Shown here: piece by piece, positions 45,726-54,335 of the stretch
Layout: each line of letters begins with the position of its first letter
Numbering within the stretch: position 1 is the first letter of the stretch
NCBI GenBank assembly: GCA_965369995.1
Contig: CBDURO010000005.1
Span: 10,204 to 74,203, forward strand
Source: JAHJCW01 sp965369995
Lineage (GTDB): Bacteria; Fidelibacterota; Marinisomatia; Marinisomatales; JAHJCW01
DNA length: 64,000 bases
Reading direction: 5' to 3'
Program-made: the position numbers and the translations under genes
Notes under the pieces: generated by a model
The model's input: the letters and a program-made list of their open reading frames with translations, nothing else
Told to the model about the DNA's origin: nothing
Databases searched by the model: none

Positions 45726-46201
45726 TGAAAACAATAATTTATCCCGGTACATTTGATCCTATTCACAATGGACATATAAATATCGCTGAACGGGCAGCGG
45801 TGTTATTTGATAAATTAATATTTGTTGTTGCCGATAATGAGCAAAAAACTTCGATGTTTACTGTTAAAGAGCGAGTTTTAATGATTGAAAAAGCTACGGA
45901 ACATATTAAAAATATCATTGTTGCTTCCACTTCGGATTTGATTGTTAATTTCGCAAAACGCAAGAAAGCTGTAGCTCTAATCCGTGGATTGAGACATGTT
46001 AGTGATTTTGAATTTGAGTTTCAGATGGCAATGATGAACTTCCACTTAAATCCTGAAATTGTTACGATATTTATGATGCCAGATGAACAATACATCCATA
46101 TAAATTCTACGGTAATAAAAAATGTTTCGAGACTTCACGGAAATATCTCAACTTATATTCCTAAAAGTGTTGAAGAGTGTTTGAATAATAAGAATAAATA
46201 A
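45725..46201 (+). CDS. coaD: Phosphopantetheine adenylyltransferase
   Basis: This enzyme transfers AMP from ATP to 4'-phosphopantetheine in coenzyme A synthesis. It has 158 residues from ATG 45725, which overlaps the rsmD stop (TAATG) and has GGAG 6 bases upstream; the earlier ATG at 45713 is inside rsmD. Hallmarks are YPGTFDPIHNGHINIAERA with the TxGH motif, LIRGLRHVSDFEFE and the C-terminal INSTVIKNVSRLHGN. Confidence 0.95.
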   Translation: MKTIIYPGTFDPIHNGHINIAERAAVLFDKLIFVVADNEQKTSMFTVKERVLMIEKATEHIKNIIVASTSDLIVNFAKRKKAVALIRGLRHVSDFEFEFQMAMMNFHLNPEIVTIFMMPDEQYIHINSTVIKNVSRLHGNISTYIPKSVEECLNNKNK

Positions 46202-46207
46202 ATTATT

Positions 46208-46465
46208 ATGCCTACCTACGATTATATTTGTACTGACTGTAATTATAAATTTGAACATTTTCAATCAATGTCTGATGAACCAATTCGTGTATGTCCGAAT
46301 TGTAGTGGAAGAGTACGTCGGTTAATAAGTGGCGGGACAGGTTTAATTTTTAAAGGTAGTGGATATTATTTAACCGATTATAAGAGAAAATCAATTTCGC
46401 AGGAAGTCCTTAAAAAACCGATAAAATCCAAAGAAACTAAGACGAAAAAGGATAAAAATGACTGA
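46208..46465 (+). CDS. FmdB-family zinc ribbon protein
   Basis: This is an 85-residue protein with the FmdB-type regulatory zinc ribbon: MPTYDYICTDCNYKFEHF, then VCPNCSGRVRRLIS, with four Cys in two CxxC knuckles. The tail is Lys-rich and disordered. Members are found next to many operons; the molecular role is not settled. It lies 6 bases after coaD and overlaps icd by 8 bases. Confidence 0.85.
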   Translation: MPTYDYICTDCNYKFEHFQSMSDEPIRVCPNCSGRVRRLISGGTGLIFKGSGYYLTDYKRKSISQEVLKKPIKSKETKTKKDKND

Positions 46466-47699
46466 TTATAAATTAGCTAAAGTGCCGAATAACGGTGAAA
46501 TAATTAAATATATTAATGGAGTATTTGAGGTACCAAATAATCCGATTATTCCATTCATCCGTGGCGATGGAATTGGATCGGATATTTGGTCAGCGGCGGT
46601 TAGAGTATTTGACGCAGCAGTGCAAAAAACATTTAATAACACTAACAAAATTGAATGGATGGAAATATTTGCTGGAGAGAAAGCTCATGAACTATCAGGT
46701 GAATGGTTACCGGAAGAAACTCCACAAATAATAAAAGATTTTGCTGTTGCAATTAAGGGACCGCTAACCACACCCGTTGGTGGTGGAATTAGGAGTTTGA
46801 ATGTATCATTACGGCAGATATTAGATTTATATGCTTGTATTAGACCGGTTAGATACTTTGAAGGAGTGCCTAGTCCGGTGAAAGATCCGGGTAAATTAAA
46901 TGTAGTAATATATCGTGAAAATACCGAAGATGTATATGCCGGAATCGAGTGGAAAAGCGGATCAAAAGAATCAAAAAAACTAATTGAATATATTAGAGAT
47001 AACTTTGGTAAAAATATTAGGGATTTGTCAGGTATTGGAATTAAACCGATTAGTCCATTCGGTAGTAAAAGATTAGTAAAAAAAGCTATTCAATTTGCGG
47101 TTGACCAAAATCGTTCATCTGTTACACTCGTTCATAAAGGAAATATACAAAAATATACGGAAGGTGCATTCCGTGATTGGGGCTATGAAGTCGCTAAAAG
47201 CGATTTTTCTTCACAAGTTGTAACAGAGGCTGATCTTTGGGAAAAATATGATGGTAAAGTGAATGGGAAAATTGTGATAAAAGACAGAATTGCAGATTCA
47301 ATGTTTCAGCAAATATTGCTTAGACCGGAAGAATATGATGTTCTTGCAACAACTAATTTAAACGGCGATTATATTTCCGATGCATGTGCTGCACAAGTTG
47401 GCGGTCTTGGATTAGCCCCCGGTGCTAATATGTCTGATGAGGTTGCGTTATTTGAAGCCACGCATGGCACAGCTCCAAAATATGCCGGTCAAAATAAAGT
47501 TAATCCCGGTTCTATAATACTATCCGGTGTAATGATGTTTGAGCATATGGGATGGCAAAAGGCTGCAGATATGATTGTTGATGCAATTCAGCGTACAATT
47601 ACTCAAAAAACAGCAACTTATGATTTAGAACGGCAAATGGAAGGTGCAACAAAAGTATCAACTTCCGGTTTTGCCGATGCAATTATAGCGAATTTGTAA
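46458..47699 (+). CDS. icd: NADP-dependent isocitrate dehydrogenase
   Basis: This TCA-cycle enzyme oxidises isocitrate to 2-oxoglutarate and CO2. It has 413 residues, like the E. coli homodimeric type. It shows the isocitrate loop RSLNVSLRQ with the regulatory Ser, YRENTEDVYAGIE with the substrate Tyr, and NLNGDYISDACAAQVGG. The cofactor segment THGTAPKYAGQNKVNPGS carries Lys-Tyr after Pro, as in NADP-specific enzymes. AAGGA precedes the start. Confidence 0.95.
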   Translation: MTDYKLAKVPNNGEIIKYINGVFEVPNNPIIPFIRGDGIGSDIWSAAVRVFDAAVQKTFNNTNKIEWMEIFAGEKAHELSGEWLPEETPQIIKDFAVAIKGPLTTPVGGGIRSLNVSLRQILDLYACIRPVRYFEGVPSPVKDPGKLNVVIYRENTEDVYAGIEWKSGSKESKKLIEYIRDNFGKNIRDLSGIGIKPISPFGSKRLVKKAIQFAVDQNRSSVTLVHKGNIQKYTEGAFRDWGYEVAKSDFSSQVVTEADLWEKYDGKVNGKIVIKDRIADSMFQQILLRPEEYDVLATTNLNGDYISDACAAQVGGLGLAPGANMSDEVALFEATHGTAPKYAGQNKVNPGSIILSGVMMFEHMGWQKAADMIVDAIQRTITQKTATYDLERQMEGATKVSTSGFADAIIANL

Positions 47700-47736
47700 C
47701 TTATTAAAAAAGGTATAGTGGTACGCTTAATTAATT

Positions 47737-48714
47737 ATGTTTATAGACTATACAAAAGTTACTTGTTATTCAGGCAATGGAGGTGCTGGAAGAATATCGT
47801 TTAGACGGGAAAAGTTTGTCCCGAAAGGTGGACCGGATGGCGGAAATGGTGGAAAAGGTGGTGATATTGTTTTTATAGTTGATGCTAATCTGTATACATT
47901 GCAAGATATCCGTTATAACCGTATTTATAAAGCACAACATGGTGAACCCGGTGGAAAAAGCGAAAGAACAGGGAAAAATGGTGTTGATTTATTAATTCGT
48001 GTACCGCCCGGGACTATTATCAAAGATTCAGAAAGTGATAAAGTTTTAGCTGATTTAGTTGATGATGATGACAAATATATTTCATGTAAAGGCGGAATTG
48101 GTGGTAGAGGTAATGTAAATTTTAAATCAGCAACAAATCAAACTCCAAGAATTGCGCAGCCGGGAATGCCAGGTGAAAAAGGTACCTTTAATTTAGAGTT
48201 AAAAGTATTAGCTGATGTAGGTTTAGTTGGTTTACCGAATTCAGGAAAATCAACTTTACTTTCGAGGATTACATCGGCAACACCGAAAATTGCAGATTAT
48301 CCATTCACTACATTGCAACCATATTTAGGCATAGTCAAAGTTGGCAATTTTAAATCATTTGTGATGGCAGATATACCGGGAATTATTGAAGGTGCAAGTG
48401 AAGGGAAAGGTTTAGGACATCAGTTCTTAAAGCACATAGAAAGAAATAGATTGTTGCTATTTTTAATTGATTCTCAAAACGAGGAGCCATTAAATACATT
48501 AAAATTATTAAGAGAGGAACTATACGCACATAATTCATCATTAAAAGAAAAACCCTACATTATTGTAAGGTCTAAATTTGATCTGATCATTAATGATAAA
48601 TCAAAAATGGAGTGGCCAATTGAAATGGGGGATTCCATTGATATATCAGCAGTTACAGGTTATGGAATTGATAAATTAATTAAGCTAATTGATAAGAAAT
48701 TGAATGAAAATTGA
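47737..48714 (+). CDS. obg: GTPase Obg (ObgE/CgtA)
   Basis: This is an essential ribosome-associated GTPase acting in 50S assembly and stress signalling. It has 325 residues: the glycine-rich Obg domain (CYSGNGGAGRISFRREKF, then GGPDGGNGGKGGD), and the G domain with G1 GLPNSGKST, switch II DIPGIIEGASEGKGLG and G4 SKFD in place of NKxD, a variant also seen in related phyla. There is no extra C-terminal domain. It overlaps dprA by 11 bases. Confidence 0.94.
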   Translation: MFIDYTKVTCYSGNGGAGRISFRREKFVPKGGPDGGNGGKGGDIVFIVDANLYTLQDIRYNRIYKAQHGEPGGKSERTGKNGVDLLIRVPPGTIIKDSESDKVLADLVDDDDKYISCKGGIGGRGNVNFKSATNQTPRIAQPGMPGEKGTFNLELKVLADVGLVGLPNSGKSTLLSRITSATPKIADYPFTTLQPYLGIVKVGNFKSFVMADIPGIIEGASEGKGLGHQFLKHIERNRLLLFLIDSQNEEPLNTLKLLREELYAHNSSLKEKPYIIVRSKFDLIINDKSKMEWPIEMGDSIDISAVTGYGIDKLIKLIDKKLNEN

Positions 48715-49581
48715 TCAAATTGTAGCGATATTCAATTTGCTAAATGTTCCAAAAGTTGGTCCACAAAAAGTACGGAATCTTGTTTCAAAATTTAATACAC
48801 CTGTAAGTATTTTTTCATTAACAGAACAAAAACTTTGCAGTGTAGAAGGGATTGATCAAAAATCTGCAAAAGCAATACGGTCTTTCAAAGATTTTGAAAT
48901 AGGGGAAAAGTTAGCTGAGAAAACTATTTCACAGGGTATTACAATATTTACTTTGTGGGATAAAGAGTATCCACAATTATTAAAAAAATATATGACCCGC
49001 CAGTATTACTATTTTCAATTGGTAAACCACTAAATGTAAAAGAAGATGCAGTAGCGATAGTAGGTACAAGATCTGCAACACAATATGGTAAACGGGTAAC
49101 AATAAAATTGGCAACTGAGCTTTCAAGTAAAAATATTGTGATAGTCAGTGGATTGGCTCGTGGTATAGACACTGTTGTTGAAGCTGGAAATAAAAGTGGT
49201 GCTATTCTCACAGCATTAAATGCAGTTGATCAAAACAGAGAAATATTTGCAGTACCCGGACGAATTGATGATAAACAAAGTTTAGGGTGTATTAGATTAA
49301 TCCGTAACGGTGCGATACCTGTCCAAAATGGTGAACAAGTTGTTGATAATATTAAAAATCAACTTTTTAATCCAATTACACCGGTTCAACAAAATATTAA
49401 ATTGGATTTATCGAATGAAGAACAAAAAGTATTTAAACATTTATCAAATGATCCGATACATATTGATTTACTAAGTGAAAAATCAGGGATCGGTGTAACA
49501 TCTTTGCTAGGAATATTACTATCTTTGGAATTAAAAGGTGCAATTGTGCAAATAGGCGGGAAGCAATTTGTTATATCTTAA
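48704..49581 (+). pseudogene. dprA: DNA processing protein DprA, frameshifted and internally deleted
   Basis: DprA loads RecA on incoming single-stranded DNA in transformation. Here the first frame (48704-49033) gives the helix-hairpin-helix domain up to WDKEYPQLLKK; the other frame continues IYDPPVLLFSIGKPL through to 49581. A missing A in the A7 run at 48982-48988 explains the break. In addition, IVSGLARGIDT is joined directly to VVEAGNKSGAILT, so about 70 residues of the Rossmann-fold core, including the RNRIISGLS segment, are gone. The C-terminal winged helix is intact. The joined product would be about 292 residues, against some 360 usually. Probably non-functional. Confidence 0.88.
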
Positions 49582-49599
49582 AAAATGTGTTTTATCAAC

Positions 49600-49628
49600 T
49601 TGAACTTAGTATTACTGAGAAGTAATTT
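49600..49628 (+). promoter_or_regulatory. Candidate promoter of tRNA-Ser
   Basis: TTGAAC at 49600-49605 and TAATTT at 49623-49628 are separated by 17 bases, ending 29 bases before the tRNA. It overlaps a small hairpin, so the two readings compete. Confidence 0.3.
49611..49626 (+). terminator. Small hairpin after dprA
   Basis: ATTACT-GAGA-AGTAAT forms a 6-bp stem with a 4-base loop, followed by TTC only. It could be a weak terminator, but it lacks a proper T-run. Confidence 0.25.
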
Positions 49629-49657
49629 CGCCGGTTAGTTTTTAACAATAATTATAA

Positions 49658-49749
<92 letters not shown>

Positions 49750-49777
49750 AATACAAACGAATACTAAAAATAATATA

Positions 49778-50182
49778 ATGGTAGAAGATAAGAAAAAAAT
49801 AATACCCGATCATATAACAGAACAACAAAAGAAAGATACCGGATTAGCGTTAACCTTATTATTCCTTATAATAGGGCTAATTACAAAAGATGTACTATTT
49901 TTCAAGTTAACTATCCCTATTATATTGTTTACGATGTTACTTCCTAAGTTATTATATCCGGTTGCAATATTTTGGTATAGCCTATCAAATTTGCTTGGAT
50001 TTTTTATTTCAAAGATTGTCTTGTCAGTTATATTTATACTATTAATCGTACCCTTTGGATTATTTCGAAGATTGTTTGGAAAAGATAATTTACAATTAAG
50101 ACAATTTAAAGTATCAAAAAGTTCTGTCTTGATAAATAAAAATCACACCTATACACGTAAAGATATAATAAAACCATTTTAA
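49778..50182 (+). CDS. SxtJ-like small membrane protein
   Basis: This 134-residue protein has three or four membrane helices (LALTLLFLIIGLI, KLTIPIILFTMLLPKLLYPV, IVLSVIFILLIVPFGLF) and a basic tail. Size, topology and place immediately before a NodU/CmcH carbamoyltransferase match the SxtJ family, named from the saxitoxin cluster but widespread. Its function is unknown. It is followed 8 bases later by the carbamoyltransferase, and the trio is completed by a DUF5989 gene. Confidence 0.72.
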   Translation: MVEDKKKIIPDHITEQQKKDTGLALTLLFLIIGLITKDVLFFKLTIPIILFTMLLPKLLYPVAIFWYSLSNLLGFFISKIVLSVIFILLIVPFGLFRRLFGKDNLQLRQFKVSKSSVLINKNHTYTRKDIIKPF

Positions 50183-50190
50183 GGTAAAAT

Positions 50191-52065
50191 ATGTCAGAAT
50201 ATATTTTAGGAATATCAGCTTACTATCATGATAGCGCAGCTGCGATTATTAGAGACGGTGAAATATTAGCTGCCGCACATGAAGAACGATTCACCAGAAT
50301 CAAACATGATATGTCATTTCCAACTAATGCAGTAAAATATGTATTAAAAGAAGCAGGAATAGATTTTGAAGATTTAACAATTATTTCTTTCTATGATAAA
50401 CCATTAATTAAGTTTGAGAGATTACTGGAAACTTATCATGCTTTCGCGCCAAAAGGTTTAGCAAGTTTTGTGACAGCAATTCCGGTTTGGATAAAAGAAA
50501 AATTATTTATGAGAAGAATGTTGAATAACAAATTTTCAGAATTATTAACAAATCCCAGTAATAAATCAAAAATTCCACTGCATTTCCCTGAACATCATTT
50601 ATCTCATGCCGCTAGCGCATTTTATCCATCTCCATTTAAGGAAGCTGCAATTTTAACTATTGATGGAGTAGGTGAATGGGCTACATCAACTATCGGTTAT
50701 GGAACCGGTAGTCAAATTACCATCCTAAAAGAACTTCATTTCCCTCATTCTGTTGGATTATTATACTCTGCGTTTACATATTATACCGGATTCCGAGTAA
50801 ATAGCGGAGAATATAAATTGATGGGCTTAGCTCCTTACGGTATCCCCAATTCTGAGCAAACTCAACAATTTAAAGAATTAATTTATAAAGAATTAATTGA
50901 TGTTAGAGAAGATGGATCAATTCTTCTCAATATGAAATATTTTAGTTTTGCCACCGGACTTAAAATGTGTAATAATAAAAAATGGGAAGAATTATTCGGT
51001 ATTCCTCCTCGTAAAAGTGAAACAGACATTACTCAGGAATATATGAACATGGCTCTGGCAATACAGCAGGTTACAGAAGACATCGTTTTAAGATTAGCAA
51101 AAACTGTAAAAGAGCTTACTAAAAAAGACTATCTAGTTATGGCGGGTGGTGTTGCTTTAAATAGTGTAGCAAACGGTAAATTATTGCAAAGTGGATTATT
51201 TAAGGATATTTGGATTCAGCCGGCTGCAGGTGATGCGGGAGGAGCGGTTGGTGCAGCATTAGCATCTTGGTATATTGGAACAGATAAACAAAGGAACCTT
51301 GAAAAGGATTCTGATTCTATGATGGGTGCATATCTCGGACCGGAGTTTGGAGAAAAACAGATTCAAGCTGTTCTATCTAAATTTGATGCTAATTATTCAT
51401 GTTATAATGATTTTAATAAGCTTTCCAAAGATATTGCAAGTTTGATTGATAAAGGTAATGTAATTGGGTGGTTCCAAGGTCGTATGGAATATGGTCCGAG
51501 AGCATTAGGTAATAGAAGCATTATAGGAGACGCACGAAATCCTAAAATGCAGAAAAAAATGAACCTGAAAATAAAATATCGTGAAGGGTTTAGACCGTTT
51601 GCACCGTCCGTTTTGGAAGAAGATATTGGAGAATATTTCGAACTTGATCGACCAAGTCCATACATGCTTTTAGTCGTTCCCATTAAAGAGAATAGGAGAA
51701 TACCTAGACCTAAGAATTATGACGGTTTACAACTTCTTGATCGTTTATATCAATTAGGTTCAGATGTACCAGCCATTACTCATGTTGATTATTCAGGCCG
51801 TCTTCAAAGTGTGAATAAAAATACTAATCCAAAATACTGGCAGGTAATAAATGAATTTAAAAAATTAACTGGATATGGCATAATCGTGAATACAAGTTTT
51901 AATGTACGAGGTGAACCGATTGTATGTACTCCTGAAGATGGATATCGATGTTTTATGCGCACTGAAATGGATTATCTTGTACTTGGTAATTATTTATTAA
52001 AGAAAAATGATCAGCCATCTTGGCAAGAAAAAGAAAATTGGGAAGAAAAATTTAAACTTGATTGA
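50191..52065 (+). CDS. Carbamoyltransferase, NodU/CmcH family
   Basis: This enzyme transfers a carbamoyl group from carbamoyl phosphate, through carbamoyl-AMP, to a hydroxyl group of a small molecule or glycan. It has 624 residues: the N-terminal Kae1/actin-like domain with ILGISAYYHDSAAAIIRDG, the metal-binding HHLSHAASAFYPSPF, LTIDGVGEWATS and VMAGGVALNSVANGKL, and the C-terminal YrdC-like unique domain with GWFQGRMEYGPRALGNRSI and IVNTSFNVRGEPIVCTP. The acceptor is unknown. Flanking SxtJ-like and DUF5989 genes form a recurring unit; nearby sugar genes (rmlD, GT2) make a glycan acceptor possible. Confidence 0.93.
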   Translation: MSEYILGISAYYHDSAAAIIRDGEILAAAHEERFTRIKHDMSFPTNAVKYVLKEAGIDFEDLTIISFYDKPLIKFERLLETYHAFAPKGLASFVTAIPVWIKEKLFMRRMLNNKFSELLTNPSNKSKIPLHFPEHHLSHAASAFYPSPFKEAAILTIDGVGEWATSTIGYGTGSQITILKELHFPHSVGLLYSAFTYYTGFRVNSGEYKLMGLAPYGIPNSEQTQQFKELIYKELIDVREDGSILLNMKYFSFATGLKMCNNKKWEELFGIPPRKSETDITQEYMNMALAIQQVTEDIVLRLAKTVKELTKKDYLVMAGGVALNSVANGKLLQSGLFKDIWIQPAAGDAGGAVGAALASWYIGTDKQRNLEKDSDSMMGAYLGPEFGEKQIQAVLSKFDANYSCYNDFNKLSKDIASLIDKGNVIGWFQGRMEYGPRALGNRSIIGDARNPKMQKKMNLKIKYREGFRPFAPSVLEEDIGEYFELDRPSPYMLLVVPIKENRRIPRPKNYDGLQLLDRLYQLGSDVPAITHVDYSGRLQSVNKNTNPKYWQVINEFKKLTGYGIIVNTSFNVRGEPIVCTPEDGYRCFMRTEMDYLVLGNYLLKKNDQPSWQEKENWEEKFKLD

Positions 52066-52115
52066 TATTATATTGATTATAGTAAATTTTATAAACTAAT
52101 AAATATAGGTTTAAT

Positions 52116-52265
52116 ATGGAATTTTTAAAGGATATTTGGGGATTCGTAAAACACCGAAAAAAATATTGGCTGTTACCAATCATATTCGTCTTACTTCTTT
52201 TTGGTATATTGATAGTTATTGGTGGTGGTACAGCTGCTGCGCCTTTTATTTATACATTATTTTAA
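52116..52265 (+). CDS. DUF5989 small membrane protein
   Basis: This is a 49-residue single-helix protein whose start (MEFLKDIWGFVKHRKKYWLL), hydrophobic centre (PIIFVLLLFGILIVIGG) and end (APFIYTLF) match the DUF5989 family closely. It is a normal companion of SxtJ and the carbamoyltransferase, 50 bases downstream of the latter. There is no good ribosome binding site. Role is unknown; a membrane anchor or recruiter for the soluble carbamoyltransferase is a reasonable guess. Confidence 0.82.
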   Translation: MEFLKDIWGFVKHRKKYWLLPIIFVLLLFGILIVIGGGTAAAPFIYTLF

Positions 52266-52448
52266 TCAATAATAGATTTATAAGAAGTAGCTGCATTTTA
52301 CTAGAAATCTGAAATAATATAATTTTTATTAAATAGCATCGGTTATATCTGATCCATGTGATGCTAACTATATAACACCGTTGTAAGTATAATTTATTAA
52401 GTTTAATTTTATAATCTTATTATAAATCAAACTAGTTTGAGAAGTATC

Positions 52449-53444
52449 ATGAAACACTATATTTATTTTATTGTTGTAGCATTATTGGTTATTAGCTGCA
52501 GTACGAAGCGGGAAGCAATTGGTGCGGCTGATGAGATAATTGTTATTGTGTCTAAAGAAGATAGAAGTAGCATTAACAATGCTTTAACACAAATATTCTC
52601 AGATACGTTATTTACACCGCAACCGGAACCTATTTATAAATTAAATTATGCTGATCCGATTGGATTTAACGAATTGAAACGTCAAACAAATTTGATAATT
52701 GGTTCAATTGGTACCAATGAATTGAATTCTGGTACAAAATTAGTTAAGTCGCTTTTAGGCGAGGAATTATTTACTGAAACGATTAGCGGCAATAAGCAAA
52801 TTATATTTTCTGAAGACCAATTTGGACGCGACCAATTATTTATGATAATTAGCGGAAAAACGATCAGTGATATTAATACTGCTCTTTTAGAAAAATCTGA
52901 ATGGATAAAATCATATTTTGATAAAATATTTATCGAAAAACAGAAAAAATATTTATTCGGAAATGATCGGTTAAAAAAATTATCAAAAGAATTTAAACAG
53001 AAATATGGATGGAAAATACAAATACCTTGGGGTTGGGAAGTAATCAAAGAATTACCGGATAGTAATTTTATTTGGTTAGGGCGAGAATTGCCTTACCAGT
53101 GGTTTTCTATTCATTGGGAGGATGGTTTTATTGTTGAAGACTCAACTATGGCTATTGATTATTCTAATCGGTTTCCGCAAGAATACTATAAAAGTGTAAG
53201 GTACAATGATTATAAATATAAACTGGAACAAGTTGTTTTTAATAATTGGACAGCATGGAAATCGGTTGGTATTTGGGAATCAATTGATGAAGCGAGAGGC
53301 GGGCCATTCATTAACTATACTTGGTATGACGGTGTTACAGACCGAACATACAATTTGAATATGTTGGTATTTATCCCGAGTAAGAATAAAGCTACTTTTA
53401 TGAGAAAATTGGATATTATTGCACATTCATTTACTGTGAAATAA
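52449..53444 (+). CDS. DUF4837-type lipoprotein
   Basis: This is an exported lipoprotein of 331 residues, signal peptide KHYIYFIVVALLVISC with lipobox Cys. The body carries family features of DUF4837: DEIIVIVSKEDRSSI, QPEPIYKLNYADP and the late tryptophan-rich FIWLGRELPYQWFSIHW. I prefer ATG 52449 to TTG 52437, because it begins the signal peptide directly. The function is unknown; the family is almost confined to Bacteroidota and relatives. It begins a new unit after a 183-base spacer and is followed by rmlD after 6 bases. Confidence 0.78.
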   Translation: MKHYIYFIVVALLVISCSTKREAIGAADEIIVIVSKEDRSSINNALTQIFSDTLFTPQPEPIYKLNYADPIGFNELKRQTNLIIGSIGTNELNSGTKLVKSLLGEELFTETISGNKQIIFSEDQFGRDQLFMIISGKTISDINTALLEKSEWIKSYFDKIFIEKQKKYLFGNDRLKKLSKEFKQKYGWKIQIPWGWEVIKELPDSNFIWLGRELPYQWFSIHWEDGFIVEDSTMAIDYSNRFPQEYYKSVRYNDYKYKLEQVVFNNWTAWKSVGIWESIDEARGGPFINYTWYDGVTDRTYNLNMLVFIPSKNKATFMRKLDIIAHSFTVK

Positions 53445-53450
53445 AAATTT

Positions 53451-54335
53451 ATGTCAAAGAGAATATTGATAACTGGTGCTTCAGGACAATTAGGAAATTC
53501 CGTTCTTAATCAATTATACGAAAAATATGAGCTGCTTGCTACTGATATCAATGTTCATAATATTAATACTTTAAATATTCCATTTGCCGTGCTTGATATC
53601 ACTAATTTTGAACAAATTAAAAGTACATTATCAAATTATAATCCCAAAGTGATAATTAATCTTGCCGCTTTCACCGATGTTGACGGATGTGAGTTGAATT
53701 CTGAAAAAGCATATTTATTAAATACAAAATCAGTAGAAATGTTATCTGCTAATTTTAACGGACAATTTATTCAGATATCAACTGATTATGTTTTTGATGG
53801 ATATAATGGACCATATAGTGAGGATGATAATACAAATCCTTTAAGTATTTACGGAAAGACAAAACTTGAAGCGGAAAAAATATTACAAGAATTTGGAAAT
53901 AATTGGTGTATTTTAAGAACCAATGTATTGTTTGATAATTATAATGGTACAGAAACAAGTTTTATTAAGTGGGTCATTGATTCCTTAAAATCAAATAAAT
54001 CTATAAAAGTTGTTGATGATCAATGGAATAATCCGACCTGGGCACAAAGTTTAGCAGAAGTGATCGAACTTGTTATAAATAAGAACGTAACAGGTCTTTA
54101 TAATTATGGTGGAGCAGATTATCTAAATCGATTTGAATTTGCACAAATAATTGCAGATATTTTCAATTTAGATAAAACGTTAATTTCATCAATTAGCACT
54201 AATAATTTAAACCAAACTGCACCACGTCCCTTAAAAGGTGGATTGAAAACAGGAAAGATTGAAAAAGAATTTGGTATAAAATGTGTTGAATTAAAATATA
54301 GTTTAAATATGATAAAATCACGGTTAACAGAATGA
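53451..54335 (+). CDS. rmlD: dTDP-4-dehydrorhamnose reductase (RmlD-like)
   Basis: This is an SDR-family reductase for the last step of dTDP-L-rhamnose synthesis. It has 294 residues, with the NAD(P) motif ITGASGQLGNSV, the segment INLAAFTDVDGCE, and the catalytic STDYVFDG followed by YGKTKLEAE (Tyr and Lys). Other rml genes are not adjacent; the nucleotidyltransferase at 11064 could supply an earlier step. It overlaps the next GT2 gene by 4 bases, so it is in a glycan operon. A related sugar epimerase/reductase is possible. Confidence 0.85.
   Translation: MSKRILITGASGQLGNSVLNQLYEKYELLATDINVHNINTLNIPFAVLDITNFEQIKSTLSNYNPKVIINLAAFTDVDGCELNSEKAYLLNTKSVEMLSANFNGQFIQISTDYVFDGYNGPYSEDDNTNPLSIYGKTKLEAEKILQEFGNNWCILRTNVLFDNYNGTETSFIKWVIDSLKSNKSIKVVDDQWNNPTWAQSLAEVIELVINKNVTGLYNYGGADYLNRFEFAQIIADIFNLDKTLISSISTNNLNQTAPRPLKGGLKTGKIEKEFGIKCVELKYSLNMIKSRLTE

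Noticed and set aside
52330..52390. Structured leader or riboswitch before the DUF4837 gene
   Set aside because: TAGCATC...GATGCTA and a nested pairing can be drawn, but the loop is long and no known riboswitch core is recognisable.
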